Of a stretch of DNA of 43,327 nucleotides, positions 14,365-23,241 are shown in pieces; the first letter of the stretch is position 1, and each line of letters begins with the position of its first letter. Position numbers and translations under genes: made by a program. The notes beneath the pieces were generated by a model. The model ran no database searches and was not told the origin of the DNA. It saw only the letters and a program-made list of their open reading frames with translations. The stretch is from Phascolarctobacterium_A sp902463975 (lineage in GTDB: Bacteria > Bacillota > Negativicutes > Acidaminococcales > Acidaminococcaceae): assembly GCF_902463975.1 (NCBI RefSeq), contig NZ_CABQHJ010000026.1, positions 1 to 43,327 on the forward strand. The letters are read 5' to 3'.

Positions 14365-14706
14365 ATGAACATTATTGAAGTACTGGAACAAGAACAACTT
14401 CGTTCCGACATCCCTGAGTTTAAAGCAGGCGACACCGTTAAAGTTTATTGCAAAATCGTCGAGGGTACCCGCGAGCGCGTTCAGCTGTTTGAAGGCGTTG
14501 TAATTTCCCGCAGTGGCTCCGGCGTTCGTGAAAACTTCACCGTTCGTCGTATTTCCTACGGCGTTGGCGTAGAAAGAACTTTCCCGGTTCACAGCCCGCG
14601 TATTGAGAAAATCGTTGTAGCACGCGTTGGTATCGTTCGCCGTGCTAAACTGTATTATCTGCGCAAACTGACTGGTAAAGCTGCTCGTATCAGAGAAAAA
14701 CGCTAA
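14365..14706 (+). CDS. rplS: 50S ribosomal protein L19
   Basis: A 113-aa bL19 protein at the 30S-50S interface. Family blocks are present: FKAGDTVKVYCKIVEGTRER, QLFEGVVISRSGSGVRENFT and the C-terminal RVGIVRRAKLYYLRKLTGKA. Its own promoter and leader separate it from the trmD unit. Strong AGGAGG site at 14354-14359. It is followed by a clear terminator, so it is likely monocistronic. Confidence 0.97.
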   Translation: MNIIEVLEQEQLRSDIPEFKAGDTVKVYCKIVEGTRERVQLFEGVVISRSGSGVRENFTVRRISYGVGVERTFPVHSPRIEKIVVARVGIVRRAKLYYLRKLTGKAARIREKR

Positions 14707-14724
14707 TCAATCTTTGTTTATAGT

Positions 14725-14755
14725 AAAAGGGACTGTAGTAGTACGGTCCCTTTTA
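14725..14755 (+). terminator. Terminator of rplS
   Basis: AAAAGGGACTGTA pairs with TACGGTCCCTTTT around a three-base loop, followed by further T-rich sequence. Confidence 0.85.
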
Positions 14756-14898
14756 TTACGTTATGAAGCATTTATGCTTTAAAATAAAGCAAATTTACAA
14801 TTATGTCATAACTGAAGCTGCAATCTATGCTACAATATATCTATATTATTGTAGTTAAAAATCCGGCCTGTGCCGGCAATAGAGAGGAGGCTCATTAG

Positions 14899-15471
14899 TT
14901 GAGCAAGAAAAGTGAAACCTCCTGGCAGGATTCTGCCAGTGACTGGCTTGTTTCGATTATTATTGCGGTTGCACTGGCATTCTGCATCCGCACCTTTTTG
15001 GTAGAGCCTTACATGGTAGAAGGCTCCTCTATGTATCCTACTCTGGTAAATCATGAGCGTCTTGTCGTTGATAAGCTGAGCTACTTTGTTACCGACCCGA
15101 AGAAGGGCGAAATCGTAGTCTTCCGCTTCCCCAAGGACCAGACGCGTGACTTTATCAAGCGTGTTATCGCAGTTGGCGGTGACACTGTGGAAATGCAGCA
15201 GGGCAAGGTATTTGTCAACGGCAAGCAGCTGAACGAAACCTATATCTACCACAATGACCCGAAGGGCAAAAATATTTCCGATTACCGCAAGGTAGTTGTT
15301 CCTAAGGATACCATCTTTGTATTGGGTGATAACCGTAATAACTCTGAGGACAGCCGTTTTGCCGATGTTGGCTTTGTGCCGCTGAAGCTTGTTAAGGGAC
15401 GTGCGCTGGTTGCCTTCTGGCCGCTGGACAAGATGCGCGTGCTGAAGGCTGATACGGGTATGGGCGAATGA
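14899..15471 (+). CDS. lepB: Signal peptidase I
   Basis: A 190-aa type I signal peptidase with a single N-terminal membrane segment (about residues 16-36). The Ser/Lys dyad is intact: Ser44 in EGSSMYPTL and Lys87 in RDFIKRVIAVGGD. The GDNRNNSEDSR box is also present. It removes signal peptides from Sec-exported proteins outside the membrane. TTG start supported by GAGGAGG at 14883-14889. A TACAAT at 14831-14836 may be the -10 of its promoter. It overlaps the next gene by four bases. Confidence 0.95.
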   Translation: MSKKSETSWQDSASDWLVSIIIAVALAFCIRTFLVEPYMVEGSSMYPTLVNHERLVVDKLSYFVTDPKKGEIVVFRFPKDQTRDFIKRVIAVGGDTVEMQQGKVFVNGKQLNETYIYHNDPKGKNISDYRKVVVPKDTIFVLGDNRNNSEDSRFADVGFVPLKLVKGRALVAFWPLDKMRVLKADTGMGE

Positions 15472-16328
15472 TGCTGGAGGATTTTAAGATTCAGTGGTTC
15501 CCCGGCCATATGACCAAGGCGAAGCGCATGATGGAAAGCCAGATTAAGCTGGTTGACGTTGTTGTGGAGATGCTGGACGCACGTATTCCGCGCTCAAGTA
15601 CCAACCCCATGCTGCAGGATATCCTTGGCAGCAAGCCGAAGGTTATCGCACTGAACAAGATTGATATGGCAGACAAGGCCCAGACTGATGTGTGGCTTGA
15701 AAAAATCAAGCACAGCGGTCTGCCTGTGTGCAAGATTGACTGCGCTACCGGTAAGGGCGTTAAGCAGCTTATCAGTGCAGTTCAGCTGGCTGCGAAGCCG
15801 GTGATTGATAAATGGCTGAAGAAGGGCGTGCGCAACCGTCCCGTCCGCGTTATGATTGTAGGTATTCCGAACGTCGGCAAGTCTACCCTGATTAACCGCC
15901 TCGTAGGCAAGAACAAGGTAATGGCTGCCGATAAGCCGGGTGTAACACGCGGACAGCAGTGGGTAACGATTGCCAAGGGCTTAGAGCTTTTGGATACGCC
16001 TGGTGTGCTCTGGCCTAAGTTTGAGGACCCGTCGGTGGGCTTTGCGCTTGCTGTGACCGGTGCCATCAAGGAGGATGTATTCGACAGGGAGCAGGCCGTA
16101 GAGCTGCTGCTTGATCTGTTGATACGCAAATATCCTCAGGATTTGCAAACTAAATATGCAGTAAGCCTCGAGCAGGGTGATGATGTTAACGCCGTTATGG
16201 CGAAGATTGCCGTTGCCAGAGGTTGTCTGAAGTCTGGTGGACTGCTGGACCTTGATAAGGTTATTCAGCTTGTACTCAGAGACTTCCGAGCAGGACGTTT
16301 AGGGCGGTTTACAATCGACGAGCCTTGA
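15468..16328 (+). CDS. rbgA: Ribosome biogenesis GTPase RbgA/YlqF
   Basis: A 286-aa circularly permuted GTPase needed for a late step of 50S assembly. The order of motifs shows the permutation: G4 NKID first (about 62-65), then G1 GIPNVGKSTLINRL (from about 128), then G3 DTPGV. The FPGHMTKAKRMM opening is characteristic. The ATG overlaps the lepB stop (ATGATG), and the second ATG is equally possible. The lepB-rbgA-rnhB order is conserved in Firmicutes. Confidence 0.95.
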   Translation: MMLEDFKIQWFPGHMTKAKRMMESQIKLVDVVVEMLDARIPRSSTNPMLQDILGSKPKVIALNKIDMADKAQTDVWLEKIKHSGLPVCKIDCATGKGVKQLISAVQLAAKPVIDKWLKKGVRNRPVRVMIVGIPNVGKSTLINRLVGKNKVMAADKPGVTRGQQWVTIAKGLELLDTPGVLWPKFEDPSVGFALAVTGAIKEDVFDREQAVELLLDLLIRKYPQDLQTKYAVSLEQGDDVNAVMAKIAVARGCLKSGGLLDLDKVIQLVLRDFRAGRLGRFTIDEP

Positions 16329-16341
16329 TTTGTCGTGCCAT

Positions 16342-16366
16342 AAAAACCGCCGCGAGGCGGTTTTTC
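16342..16366 (+). terminator. Terminator after rbgA
   Basis: AAAAACCGCC and GGCGGTTTTT pair around a short loop, followed by CTTTA. The rnhB gene begins 37 bases later. Confidence 0.85.
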
Positions 16367-16402
16367 TTTATGCAGAAATAAATGTTAAGGGGGATACAGA
16401 AG

Positions 16403-17233
16403 ATGAATATTACCGAAATCAAGGAGCTGCTGACAGGCGAGCCGACTGCGGAGCAGCTGGCGACACTGGCAGCGGATGAGCGCAAGGGAGTACAGAAGCT
16501 GCTGGCAGCATACCATAAGCGTCTGGAGAAGGCGGCGGTGGAGAAGGAGCGCTTCACGGCGATGCTGAAATTGGAACGCGAGCTGTATGCTGAAGGCTAC
16601 GAGCTGATTGCCGGTGTTGATGAGGCAGGACGCGGACCGCTGGCAGGACCTCTGGTTATCGCTGCCGTTGTTCTGCCCAAGGATGTGTTTATCAGCGGGC
16701 TGAACGATTCCAAGCAGCTTTCCGCTGCCAAACGCGATATGCTGTATAACGAGGTTATGGCCAAGGCGCTGGATATCGAGGTAAACATCGTCAGTGTCAG
16801 CAATATTGATGAGCTGAATATCTATGCCGCTACGCAGCAGGGCATGGCGCAGGTGCTGGAAAACCTGCACTGCCGTCCGCAGGCAGCGCTGATTGACGCA
16901 ATGCCGGTGAAGGTTCCCGGTATGAAAATTGAATCCGTGGTGCACGGTGATGCGCTGAGCGCTTCTATTGCCGCTGCTTCCATTATTGCGAAGGTTACCC
17001 GTGACCGCATCATGGAGCGCCTTGATCTTGTTTATCCTGCCTACGGCTTTGCGCATAACAAGGGCTATGGCAGCGGCGCGCATATGCAGGCTGTGAGCGA
17101 GCAGGGAGCCACACGCTGGCACCGCCGCAGCTTTGAGCCTGTGAAGAGCATGCAGCTGCCGCCGGTGGCTGCTGAGGAAAATATCCTCTATGCTCCGCAG
17201 ACTGATAACTATGAGTACCCCGTCGAGGAGTAG
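16403..17233 (+). CDS. rnhB: Ribonuclease HII
   Basis: A 276-aa RNase HII that cleaves RNA in RNA:DNA hybrids and at single ribonucleotides. The catalytic core opens with GVDEAGRGPLAGP (Asp-Glu pair) at about residue 70. It continues with NDSKQLSAAKR and the SIAAASIIAKVTRDR block. The 70-residue N-terminal extension resembles that of Bacillus RnhB, a substrate-binding domain. ATG at 16403 has AAGGGGG upstream; 16382 would place that site inside the gene. The 3' end overlaps yraN. Confidence 0.95.
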   Translation: MNITEIKELLTGEPTAEQLATLAADERKGVQKLLAAYHKRLEKAAVEKERFTAMLKLERELYAEGYELIAGVDEAGRGPLAGPLVIAAVVLPKDVFISGLNDSKQLSAAKRDMLYNEVMAKALDIEVNIVSVSNIDELNIYAATQQGMAQVLENLHCRPQAALIDAMPVKVPGMKIESVVHGDALSASIAAASIIAKVTRDRIMERLDLVYPAYGFAHNKGYGSGAHMQAVSEQGATRWHRRSFEPVKSMQLPPVAAEENILYAPQTDNYEYPVEE

Positions 17234-17582
17234 TCTTGGGAAATACGGCGAAGATTTTGCCTGCCGCTATCTGCAAAATATGGGTTATAAAATATTGACC
17301 CGCAACTTTCGCTGTCACCGTTATGGTGAGATTGATATTATTGCTGAAAAAAAGGGCTGTATAAGCTTCATAGAGGTCAAGACGCGTGCTTCTACCCGGT
17401 TCGGCAGACCGATAGAGGCAGTGACACTGGCAAAGCAAAGAAAAATTCATCGCTGCGCTGAATATTATCTCCAATGCAATGGTTTGCTGGAGCGGCCGCC
17501 GGTGCTTTCCTTTGATGTAGTAGAAATTATCATTGAAAGCACTGCGGCTATCAGTATCAATCATTGGCCGCACTGCTTTTAA
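17211..17582 (+). CDS. yraN: YraN-family endonuclease-like protein (UPF0102)
   Basis: A 123-aa protein of the UPF0102/YraN family with a PD-(D/E)XK-like core: GEIDIIAEKKGCISFIEVKT supplies Asp and Glu-x-Lys. The N-terminal LGKYGEDFACRYLQNMGY is typical. Its function is not established, though it is usually found beside rnhB and comM, as here. An in-frame ATG at 17190 has a better ribosome site (GAGGAAA) but would add seven unconserved residues. It overlaps the rnhB end by 23 bp. Confidence 0.88.
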   Translation: MSTPSRSSLGKYGEDFACRYLQNMGYKILTRNFRCHRYGEIDIIAEKKGCISFIEVKTRASTRFGRPIEAVTLAKQRKIHRCAEYYLQCNGLLERPPVLSFDVVEIIIESTAAISINHWPHCF

Positions 17583-17601
17583 AAGAAATGGAGTGTTGAT
17601 A

Positions 17602-19122
17602 ATGTTTGCACAAATTCTTGGCGAAACAACCTGTGGTATTGATGGTGTACAAATTGTGGTAGAGGTGGACGTAAGCAACGGCATGCCCAACTTCGACCTG
17701 GTAGGCCTGCCGGCGATGGCCGTGCGCGAATCTAAGGAGCGCGTGAAGGCCGCGCTGCGCAATTCCAATTATCCCTTCCCGATGACGCGTATTACGGTCA
17801 ATCTGGCGCCTGCAGATTTGCGTAAGGAGGGCAGTGGCCTTGATCTGCCGATTGCCGTCGGCCTTATGACCTGCGGCAGAATCCTGGATACGGATAAGCT
17901 GGAGAACAAGGTTTTCATTGGCGAGCTGTCACTGGACGGAAGAATCCGCAAGGTTTCCGGCGTGCTTTCCATGATTATGGACGACAAGAAGTGCGGGGCG
18001 CAGGAGGTGTTTATTCCGCAGGCCAACGCTGCGGAGGGCAAGCTGATTCAGGGTATCAAGGTATATACGGTGGCGACCTTAAAGGAGCTGGTGGAGCACC
18101 TGCAGGGCAAGAACACGCTGACGCCCCTGCCGAAGGAAAATATTCTGCAGAACAATAATAAGATTTATCATGTGGATTTTGCTGACGTCAAAGGACAGCT
18201 CGTGGCGCGCAGAGCCTTGGAAATTGCCGCCGCCGGTGGTCACAGTATCCTGATGGTGGGCTCTCCGGGCTGCGGCAAGACGATGCTGGCGCGCCGCTTG
18301 GTAACGATTCTGCCGCCGATGACGGAGGCAGAGGCGCTGGAGGTAACCAAGATTTACAGTATTGTGGGACTCTTGCCGCAGGCCGACAGCGTGATGCTGG
18401 AGCGCCCCTTCCGCAGTCCGCATCACAGCATCAGCGGCAGCGCGCTTCTGGGCGGTGGCAGTACACCACGCCCGGGTGAGGTTACTTTGGCACATAACGG
18501 CGTACTCTTTTTGGACGAGCTGCCGGAATTTGAACGCGCTACGCTGGAGATGCTGCGTCAGCCGCTGGAGGATGGCGAGGTGAGCATTTCGCGCGTCAGG
18601 GCGGCGATGACCTTTCCAAGCAAGTTTATTTTGTGCGCAGCTCAAAATCCATGTCCATGCGGCTATCTCGGCGATTCTGTGCACCGCTGTTCCTGTAAAC
18701 AATCGGAAATTGACAGCTACCGCCGCAAGATTTCCGGTCCCTTGATGGACAGAATTGATATGCAGATTAATCTGAGCAGGGTGGAATTCAGTGAGCTGAA
18801 AACGAAGGAAAAGGGTGAATCCTCTGCTGCCATCCGCGAACGCGTGGTGAAGGCAAGATTAGTGCAGCAGGAGCGCTTGGAGGCAGTTGGCATTCATTGT
18901 AATGCGCAGATGGGACGGAGCGAGGTTGTTAAATATTGCCAGCTGGACGCGGCGGCGCAGAATGTTATGGAGCGCTACTTTAATATGCTCAACCTCAGTG
19001 CCCGCAGCCATGACCGCATTCTGAAGGTGGCACGCACGATTGCCGACCTTGCGGGCAGCGAGAACATTGAGGCGGTGCATCTGGCGGAGGCTATTCAGCT
19101 GCGCACCAGCGTGCGTCCGTAA
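17602..19122 (+). CDS. comM: ComM/YifB-family AAA+ helicase
   Basis: A 506-aa Mg-chelatase-like AAA+ protein; ComM promotes branch migration during natural transformation. An N-terminal S16/Lon-like domain contains NFDLVGLPAMAVRESKERVK and the DLPIAVGL motif. The AAA+ core has Walker A GSPGCGKTMLARR (about 220), LFLDELPEF and RPLEDGEVSISR. A cysteine cluster (CPCGYLGDSVHRCSC) is normal for this family. ATG at 17602 with GGAG upstream; the longer frame from 17533 overlaps yraN and is not needed. Competence itself is not implied by this gene alone. Confidence 0.94.
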   Translation: MFAQILGETTCGIDGVQIVVEVDVSNGMPNFDLVGLPAMAVRESKERVKAALRNSNYPFPMTRITVNLAPADLRKEGSGLDLPIAVGLMTCGRILDTDKLENKVFIGELSLDGRIRKVSGVLSMIMDDKKCGAQEVFIPQANAAEGKLIQGIKVYTVATLKELVEHLQGKNTLTPLPKENILQNNNKIYHVDFADVKGQLVARRALEIAAAGGHSILMVGSPGCGKTMLARRLVTILPPMTEAEALEVTKIYSIVGLLPQADSVMLERPFRSPHHSISGSALLGGGSTPRPGEVTLAHNGVLFLDELPEFERATLEMLRQPLEDGEVSISRVRAAMTFPSKFILCAAQNPCPCGYLGDSVHRCSCKQSEIDSYRRKISGPLMDRIDMQINLSRVEFSELKTKEKGESSAAIRERVVKARLVQQERLEAVGIHCNAQMGRSEVVKYCQLDAAAQNVMERYFNMLNLSARSHDRILKVARTIADLAGSENIEAVHLAEAIQLRTSVRP

Positions 19123-19170
19123 GGAGCAGAGAAGTCTTGTGTAGCTGCAAGATATGCTTTTCTTGGCAAA

Positions 19171-19181
19171 TATGCTATAAT
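19171..19181 (+). promoter_or_regulatory. Extended -10 promoter
   Basis: TATGCTATAAT at 19171-19181 with no good -35, 33 bases before the ATG at 19214. Identical to the string before the SGNH gene. Confidence 0.5.
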
Positions 19182-19213
19182 TTAAGAAGAAATATTTGAA
19201 GCAAGGAGATGGA

Positions 19214-20821
19214 ATGATGCGTAAGACCTTTAATACGACAGCTGTTTGCATACCCGGCGAGCATTATATGGTTGATATCAGTGGACGACTGCAAAAGATT
19301 AAAGAAATGATTGCTACAAAAAAGTATTTCACCATCAACAGAGCACGCCAGTATGGTAAGACAACAACGCTGCAGGCACTTTTCGGCTATCTGCAAAGTG
19401 AATATTACACCGTCTTGCTGGACTTTCAAACCTTTGATGCTTCTAAATTTAAGGACGGCAATATATTTTCTATTGCTTTCGCAGGCTCTTTTTTGCATGC
19501 GCTGAAGCGTAACCGCCTGTCGGAAAATACAGCCTTGGAAAAGGCCTGTGCGGATTTGAAAAATGCCGCTGTAATCAGTAACAGTATTTTCAGTCTGAAG
19601 GAGCTTTTTGAATGCCTGAGAGATATCTGTGCAGCGAGCGATAAACCGATTGTTTTAATGATTGATGAGGTGGACAGTGCTTCCAATAATCAGGTGTTTT
19701 TAGATTTTTTGGCACAGCTCAGGGCGCAATATATCGAACGTGCCTGGCAGCCTGCGTTTCAATCTGTTATTCTTGCCGGAGTATATGACATCAAAAATCT
19801 TAAACAAAAGCTGCGTGCCGATGAAGAGCATAAATATAACAGTCCTTGGAACATAGCGGCGGATTTTACGATAGACATGAGCTTTTCACAAGTCGAGATT
19901 GCTGCTATGCTTAATGAATATGCCAAGGATTACGGACTTGCTTTTGATACCAAGGTCTTTGCAGGCTGGATTTACGATTATACGGCAGGCTATCCGTTTT
20001 TGGTTTCCAGATTGTGCCAGCTGCTCGACGAAAAGGTTTGCTTAATGCCGGAATATGCTTCTAAAAAAGCTGCCTGGACCAAGGATGGCTTTAATGCGGC
20101 AGTACGCTTGCTTTTGCAGGAGAAAAATACCCTGTTTGAATCCTTGATAGGGAAGCTGCACGCCTACCCCAAGCTGAACCGGATGCTGAAGGCAGTGCTT
20201 TTCTCCGGCAATATGTATCCTTACAGCGCCGATGAAGTAGCTATTGATATGGCTACGATGTTTGGCTTTATAAAAAATAAAGACGGGTATGTAGCGATTG
20301 CCAACAGAATTTTTGAAACCAGACTCTATAATTATTATCTGGCGGAGGATGAGCTGCAGAAGAATGAGCTTTACAAAGCATCTCTTCAGGATAAGAATCA
20401 GTTTATAACTAATGGCAGACTGGATATGGAGCTGGTGCTCCAAAAATTCATTGTGCATTTTAATGATGTTTTCGGTTCGTGTGATGAGCGCTTTCTGGAG
20501 GAGGAGGGAAGAAAGTACTTTTTGCTGTACTTGCGTCCTATAATCAACGGAACCGGCAACTATTATATCGAAGCGCGTACAAGGGATTTATGCAGAACAG
20601 ATGTGATAGTTGATTATAATGGTGAGCAGTATATTATCGAAATGAAAATTTGGCGCGGAAGCGAATATAATAATCGCGGTGAAAGCCAATTAGCTGCTTA
20701 TCTTGATGCTTATCATACCAAGGTTGGCTATCTGCTGAGCTTTAGCTTTAACAAAAATAAGCAGGCAGGAGTACAGCGGATCAATGTAGGGGATAAGGTT
20801 ATCATTGAGGCAGTAGTTTAA
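19214..20821 (+). CDS. AAA-ATPase-like protein with C-terminal PD-(D/E)XK domain
   Basis: A 535-aa protein of the AAA-ATPase_like/DUF1703 type. Walker A is the family form RARQYGKTTTL near residue 40; Walker B is VLMIDEVDSA near 152. The C-terminal domain has a nuclease-like core (D-V-I-V-D, then IIEMKIWRG, with E-x-K) and GESQLAAYLDAY. It probably acts in the cytoplasm on nucleic acid. The role is unproven; these proteins are abundant, often multicopy, in gut anaerobes and may be selfish or defensive. Start at ATG 19214 or 19217, after AAGGAGATGG. Monocistronic, between its own promoter and a terminator. Confidence 0.75.
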   Translation: MMRKTFNTTAVCIPGEHYMVDISGRLQKIKEMIATKKYFTINRARQYGKTTTLQALFGYLQSEYYTVLLDFQTFDASKFKDGNIFSIAFAGSFLHALKRNRLSENTALEKACADLKNAAVISNSIFSLKELFECLRDICAASDKPIVLMIDEVDSASNNQVFLDFLAQLRAQYIERAWQPAFQSVILAGVYDIKNLKQKLRADEEHKYNSPWNIAADFTIDMSFSQVEIAAMLNEYAKDYGLAFDTKVFAGWIYDYTAGYPFLVSRLCQLLDEKVCLMPEYASKKAAWTKDGFNAAVRLLLQEKNTLFESLIGKLHAYPKLNRMLKAVLFSGNMYPYSADEVAIDMATMFGFIKNKDGYVAIANRIFETRLYNYYLAEDELQKNELYKASLQDKNQFITNGRLDMELVLQKFIVHFNDVFGSCDERFLEEEGRKYFLLYLRPIINGTGNYYIEARTRDLCRTDVIVDYNGEQYIIEMKIWRGSEYNNRGESQLAAYLDAYHTKVGYLLSFSFNKNKQAGVQRINVGDKVIIEAVV

Positions 20822-20834
20822 GTTTGGTCTTGTA

Positions 20835-20875
20835 ACGCTCTGCGTATTACTGACGGTAGTACGCAGGGCGCTTTT
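20835..20875 (+). terminator. Terminator after the AAA-ATPase gene
   Basis: A 14-bp stem (20837-20850 with 20856-20869) followed by CTTTTGCTTGTT. Confidence 0.8.
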
Positions 20876-20961
20876 GCTTGTTAAGCAGTTGAACATCTAT
20901 ATATAACCATTTCAGCTTCATTTCAGTTATACCTGCGACAATAAAACTGCAGCCGCTGGTA

Positions 20962-20990
20962 TTGACTAAGCGGAAATAATATGCTAAAAT
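20962..20990 (+). promoter_or_regulatory. Promoter of rnpB
   Basis: TTGACT (20962-20967), a 17-bp spacer and TAAAAT (20985-20990), placing the start at about 20997, the predicted 5' end of the RNA. Confidence 0.8.
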
Positions 20991-20996
20991 CTACAG

Positions 20997-21347
20997 TTGA
21001 GTACGAAAGATGATCGCGGCTGGCTTTAAGCCAGATGAGGAAAGTCCGAGCTCCACAGGGCAGGATGCCGGATAACGTCCGGCGAGGGTGACCTCAGGGA
21101 TAGTGCCACAGAAATGTGTACCGCCTGCATTTGCAGGTAAGGGTGGAACGGTGCGGTAAGAGCGCACCAGCGGTCTGGTAACAGGCTGGCTAGGTAAACC
21201 CCATCCGGAGCAAGACCAAATAGGGGAGGGATGAAGCTGCCCGCTGAGCCTTCCGGGTTGTGTCGCTTGAGCTTGCAGGTAACTGTAAGACTAGATAAAT
21301 GATCATCACCGCTTCGCGGAACAGAACTCGGCTTATTGAGTACTCAT
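20997..21347 (+). ncRNA. rnpB: RNase P RNA (bacterial class A)
   Basis: The catalytic RNA of RNase P, which trims 5' leaders from tRNA precursors. Conserved blocks are visible: GAGGAAAGTCCGAGCTCC near the 5' end, AGGGTGGAACGGTGCGGTAAGA in two parts in the middle, TAAACCCCATCCGGAGCAAG, and CAGAACTCGGCTTA near the 3' end. The 5' GAGTAC pairs with 3' GTACTC to form P1. Length is about 350 nt. Its own promoter and terminator flank it. Confidence 0.96.
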
Positions 21348-21359
21348 ACCTTGCAAAAC

Positions 21360-21383
21360 GGCTGCCTATAGGCAGCCTTTTTT
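21360..21383 (+). terminator. Terminator of rnpB
   Basis: GGCTGCC, the four-base loop TATA, GGCAGCC, then seven T. Confidence 0.9.
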
Positions 21384-21437
21384 GTCTGATTTTATTTTGG
21401 CAGATTTTTTAGACAGAAGAATAAGTGGTGTAATATA

Positions 21438-22397
21438 ATGAAGAAAAAAATTTCTTTAGTAGTGCCGGTGTTCAATGAAGAGGATAACCTGCACGAATTT
21501 CACAAGCGTGCTTCTGCTGTAATGAAACAGGAGGACTACGATTATAATATTATCTTTGTTGATGATGGCTCGCGTGACAGCAGCGCACTGATTCTGGCAG
21601 AGCTGGCTGCGCAGGACGAGCACGTAGAGGCTTACCTTTTGAGCCGCAACTACGGCCACCAGATGGCAATTACCTGCGGACTAGACCACGCTGATGGTGA
21701 TGCCGTGATTACCATGGACGGTGATTTGCAGCACCCGCCTGAGCTTATTCCCGAGCTTTTGCGCCTTTGGGAAGCAGGCAACGAGATTGTGCAGACCAAG
21801 CGTATGGCTACAGAGGATGCAGGCTTCTTTAAAAATTTGACATCTGCAGCCTACTATAAGCTCATCAACACCTTATCTAAAGTAGAAATTACTCCCGGCG
21901 GCAGCGATTTCCGCCTGATGGACAGGGTTGCGGTTGATGCCTTCAAGCTTTACCGTGAGCGTGCACGCTTTATCCGTGGACTGGTAAATACGCTGGGCTT
22001 TCATGTTGCTGTGCTGGAATTTGTGGCACCGCCGCGCTTTGCCGGTCATTCCAAGTTTAATCTGAACAAAATGCTGCACTTTGCGCTGGACGGTATTACG
22101 GCCTTTTCCAACCTGCCGCTGCGTTGGGCTTTTTACGTAGGTATTGTTTTTGGCATGTGCAGTATTCTGCTTTTAGGCCATGTTTTTTATGTGAAATTTG
22201 TGACCAACGATGCCGTTCCGGGGTGGGCAACTACTACTGTCAGTGTATTGTTTCTTGGAGGAATTCAGCTTGTAGGGATAGGCATCCTGGGTGAATATAT
22301 AGGGCGTATCTTTGAAGAAATCAAGCATAGACCACTATATTTAGTGGCTCGCCACCTGCAAAAATGTAACAAAATAAACGAAAATAAAGCTAAATAA
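21438..22397 (+). CDS. Family 2 glycosyltransferase, membrane-anchored (GtrB/DPM1-like)
   Basis: A 319-aa polyprenyl-phosphate glycosyltransferase-type protein. The GT-A domain is N-terminal: VVPVFNEEDNL at the start, FVDDGSRDSS, and the metal-binding DGDLQHPPE motif. Two hydrophobic segments near residues 230-290 anchor it in the inner membrane. Such enzymes load a sugar onto undecaprenyl phosphate for transfer outside the cytoplasm. The sugar and acceptor are unknown and no partner flippase or second transferase is adjacent. Start ATG at 21438 with a weak GTGGTG site. Confidence 0.85.
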   Translation: MKKKISLVVPVFNEEDNLHEFHKRASAVMKQEDYDYNIIFVDDGSRDSSALILAELAAQDEHVEAYLLSRNYGHQMAITCGLDHADGDAVITMDGDLQHPPELIPELLRLWEAGNEIVQTKRMATEDAGFFKNLTSAAYYKLINTLSKVEITPGGSDFRLMDRVAVDAFKLYRERARFIRGLVNTLGFHVAVLEFVAPPRFAGHSKFNLNKMLHFALDGITAFSNLPLRWAFYVGIVFGMCSILLLGHVFYVKFVTNDAVPGWATTTVSVLFLGGIQLVGIGILGEYIGRIFEEIKHRPLYLVARHLQKCNKINENKAK

Positions 22398-22425
22398 GCG
22401 CATTAATATTATAACAAATTAAGAT

Positions 22426-22454
22426 TTTACAGAAACGATATTTTGTGGTATAAT
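22426..22454 (+). promoter_or_regulatory. Promoter of the NlpC/P60 gene
   Basis: TTTACA (22426-22431), a 17-bp spacer and TATAAT (22449-22454), 33 bases before the GTG start. Confidence 0.75.
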
Positions 22455-22486
22455 AGGTATGTCTTAAGAAAGAAGAAAGGATGTAG

Positions 22487-23155
22487 GTGCCAGTGGTCAA
22501 ACGCAAAGTATTAGTTTTCTGTATGACAGTTTTATTTAGTCTTAGCTGTGCCGTAACAGCTTTGGCTTCCTTCCAACGCGGAGACGATGGACAGGAAGTA
22601 GTGGCAATTCAAAAGAGATTGGTAGAATTAAGTTATTCTATTAATAATATAGATGGTGATTTCGGTCCTGAAACTGAAAGAGCTGTTAAAAACTTCCAGG
22701 CTGATAAAGGATTAGAGGTTGATGGTATTGTTGGTTCAGCTACCTATAGAGCGCTGATGAACAGGGAGATGCCTCCTAACCGTAGTAATTCCGTTGTACG
22801 CAACGTACTGCGTTCTGCTTACAGCGTCATCGGTACTCCATATGTATTTGGCGGAACTACTCCTTATGGCTTCGACTGCTCAGGCTTTACTCAGTATGCA
22901 TTCGCAAGAGCAGGTGTATATCTGCCGCGTATGGCTGACAGCCAGTTTTACTCCGGCCGTCAGATTTCCATGAGCCAGCTTCGTCCCGGCGATTTGATTT
23001 TCTTTACCACATATGAACCGGGTGCTTCTCATGTTGGTATTTATGTTGGCGACGGCAACTTCATTCATGCAGGCACCAGCACCGGCGTAACGGTTTCTTC
23101 CGCATTCACCGGCTATTGGGGCGCACGTTATTACGGCGCTTGCCGCGTTCTTTAA
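22487..23155 (+). CDS. Secreted peptidoglycan hydrolase (PG-binding + NlpC/P60)
   Basis: A 222-aa exported cell-wall endopeptidase. The Sec signal peptide spans about residues 1-27 (KRKVLVF... ending ALA|SF). One peptidoglycan-binding repeat follows (RGDDGQEVVAIQKRLVELSY to GIVGSATYRAL). The C-terminal NlpC/P60 domain has catalytic Cys in GFDCSGFTQYAF and His in SHVGIYVGDGNFIHAG. It should cleave the gamma-D-Glu-diaminopimelate bond of stem peptides in the periplasm. GTG start after GAAAGG; a second GTG two codons on is equally plausible. Monocistronic. Confidence 0.93.
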   Translation: MPVVKRKVLVFCMTVLFSLSCAVTALASFQRGDDGQEVVAIQKRLVELSYSINNIDGDFGPETERAVKNFQADKGLEVDGIVGSATYRALMNREMPPNRSNSVVRNVLRSAYSVIGTPYVFGGTTPYGFDCSGFTQYAFARAGVYLPRMADSQFYSGRQISMSQLRPGDLIFFTTYEPGASHVGIYVGDGNFIHAGTSTGVTVSSAFTGYWGARYYGACRVL

Positions 23156-23162
23156 GACGTTC

Positions 23163-23195
23163 AAGCAGATAGGCTTCGGCTTATCTGCTTTTTTA
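23163..23195 (+). terminator. Terminator after the NlpC/P60 gene
   Basis: AAGCAGATAGGC, a TTCG tetraloop, GCTTATCTGCTT, then a T-run. Confidence 0.9.
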
Positions 23196-23207
23196 TTGGG
23201 CAAAGTA

Positions 23208-23236
23208 TTGGAAATTTTATTTATTTATGATATAAT
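23208..23236 (+). promoter_or_regulatory. Promoter of the cobalamin operon
   Basis: TTGGAA (23208-23213), a 17-bp spacer and TATAAT (23231-23236), just before the riboswitch. Confidence 0.65.
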
Positions 23237-23241
23237 AAAGC

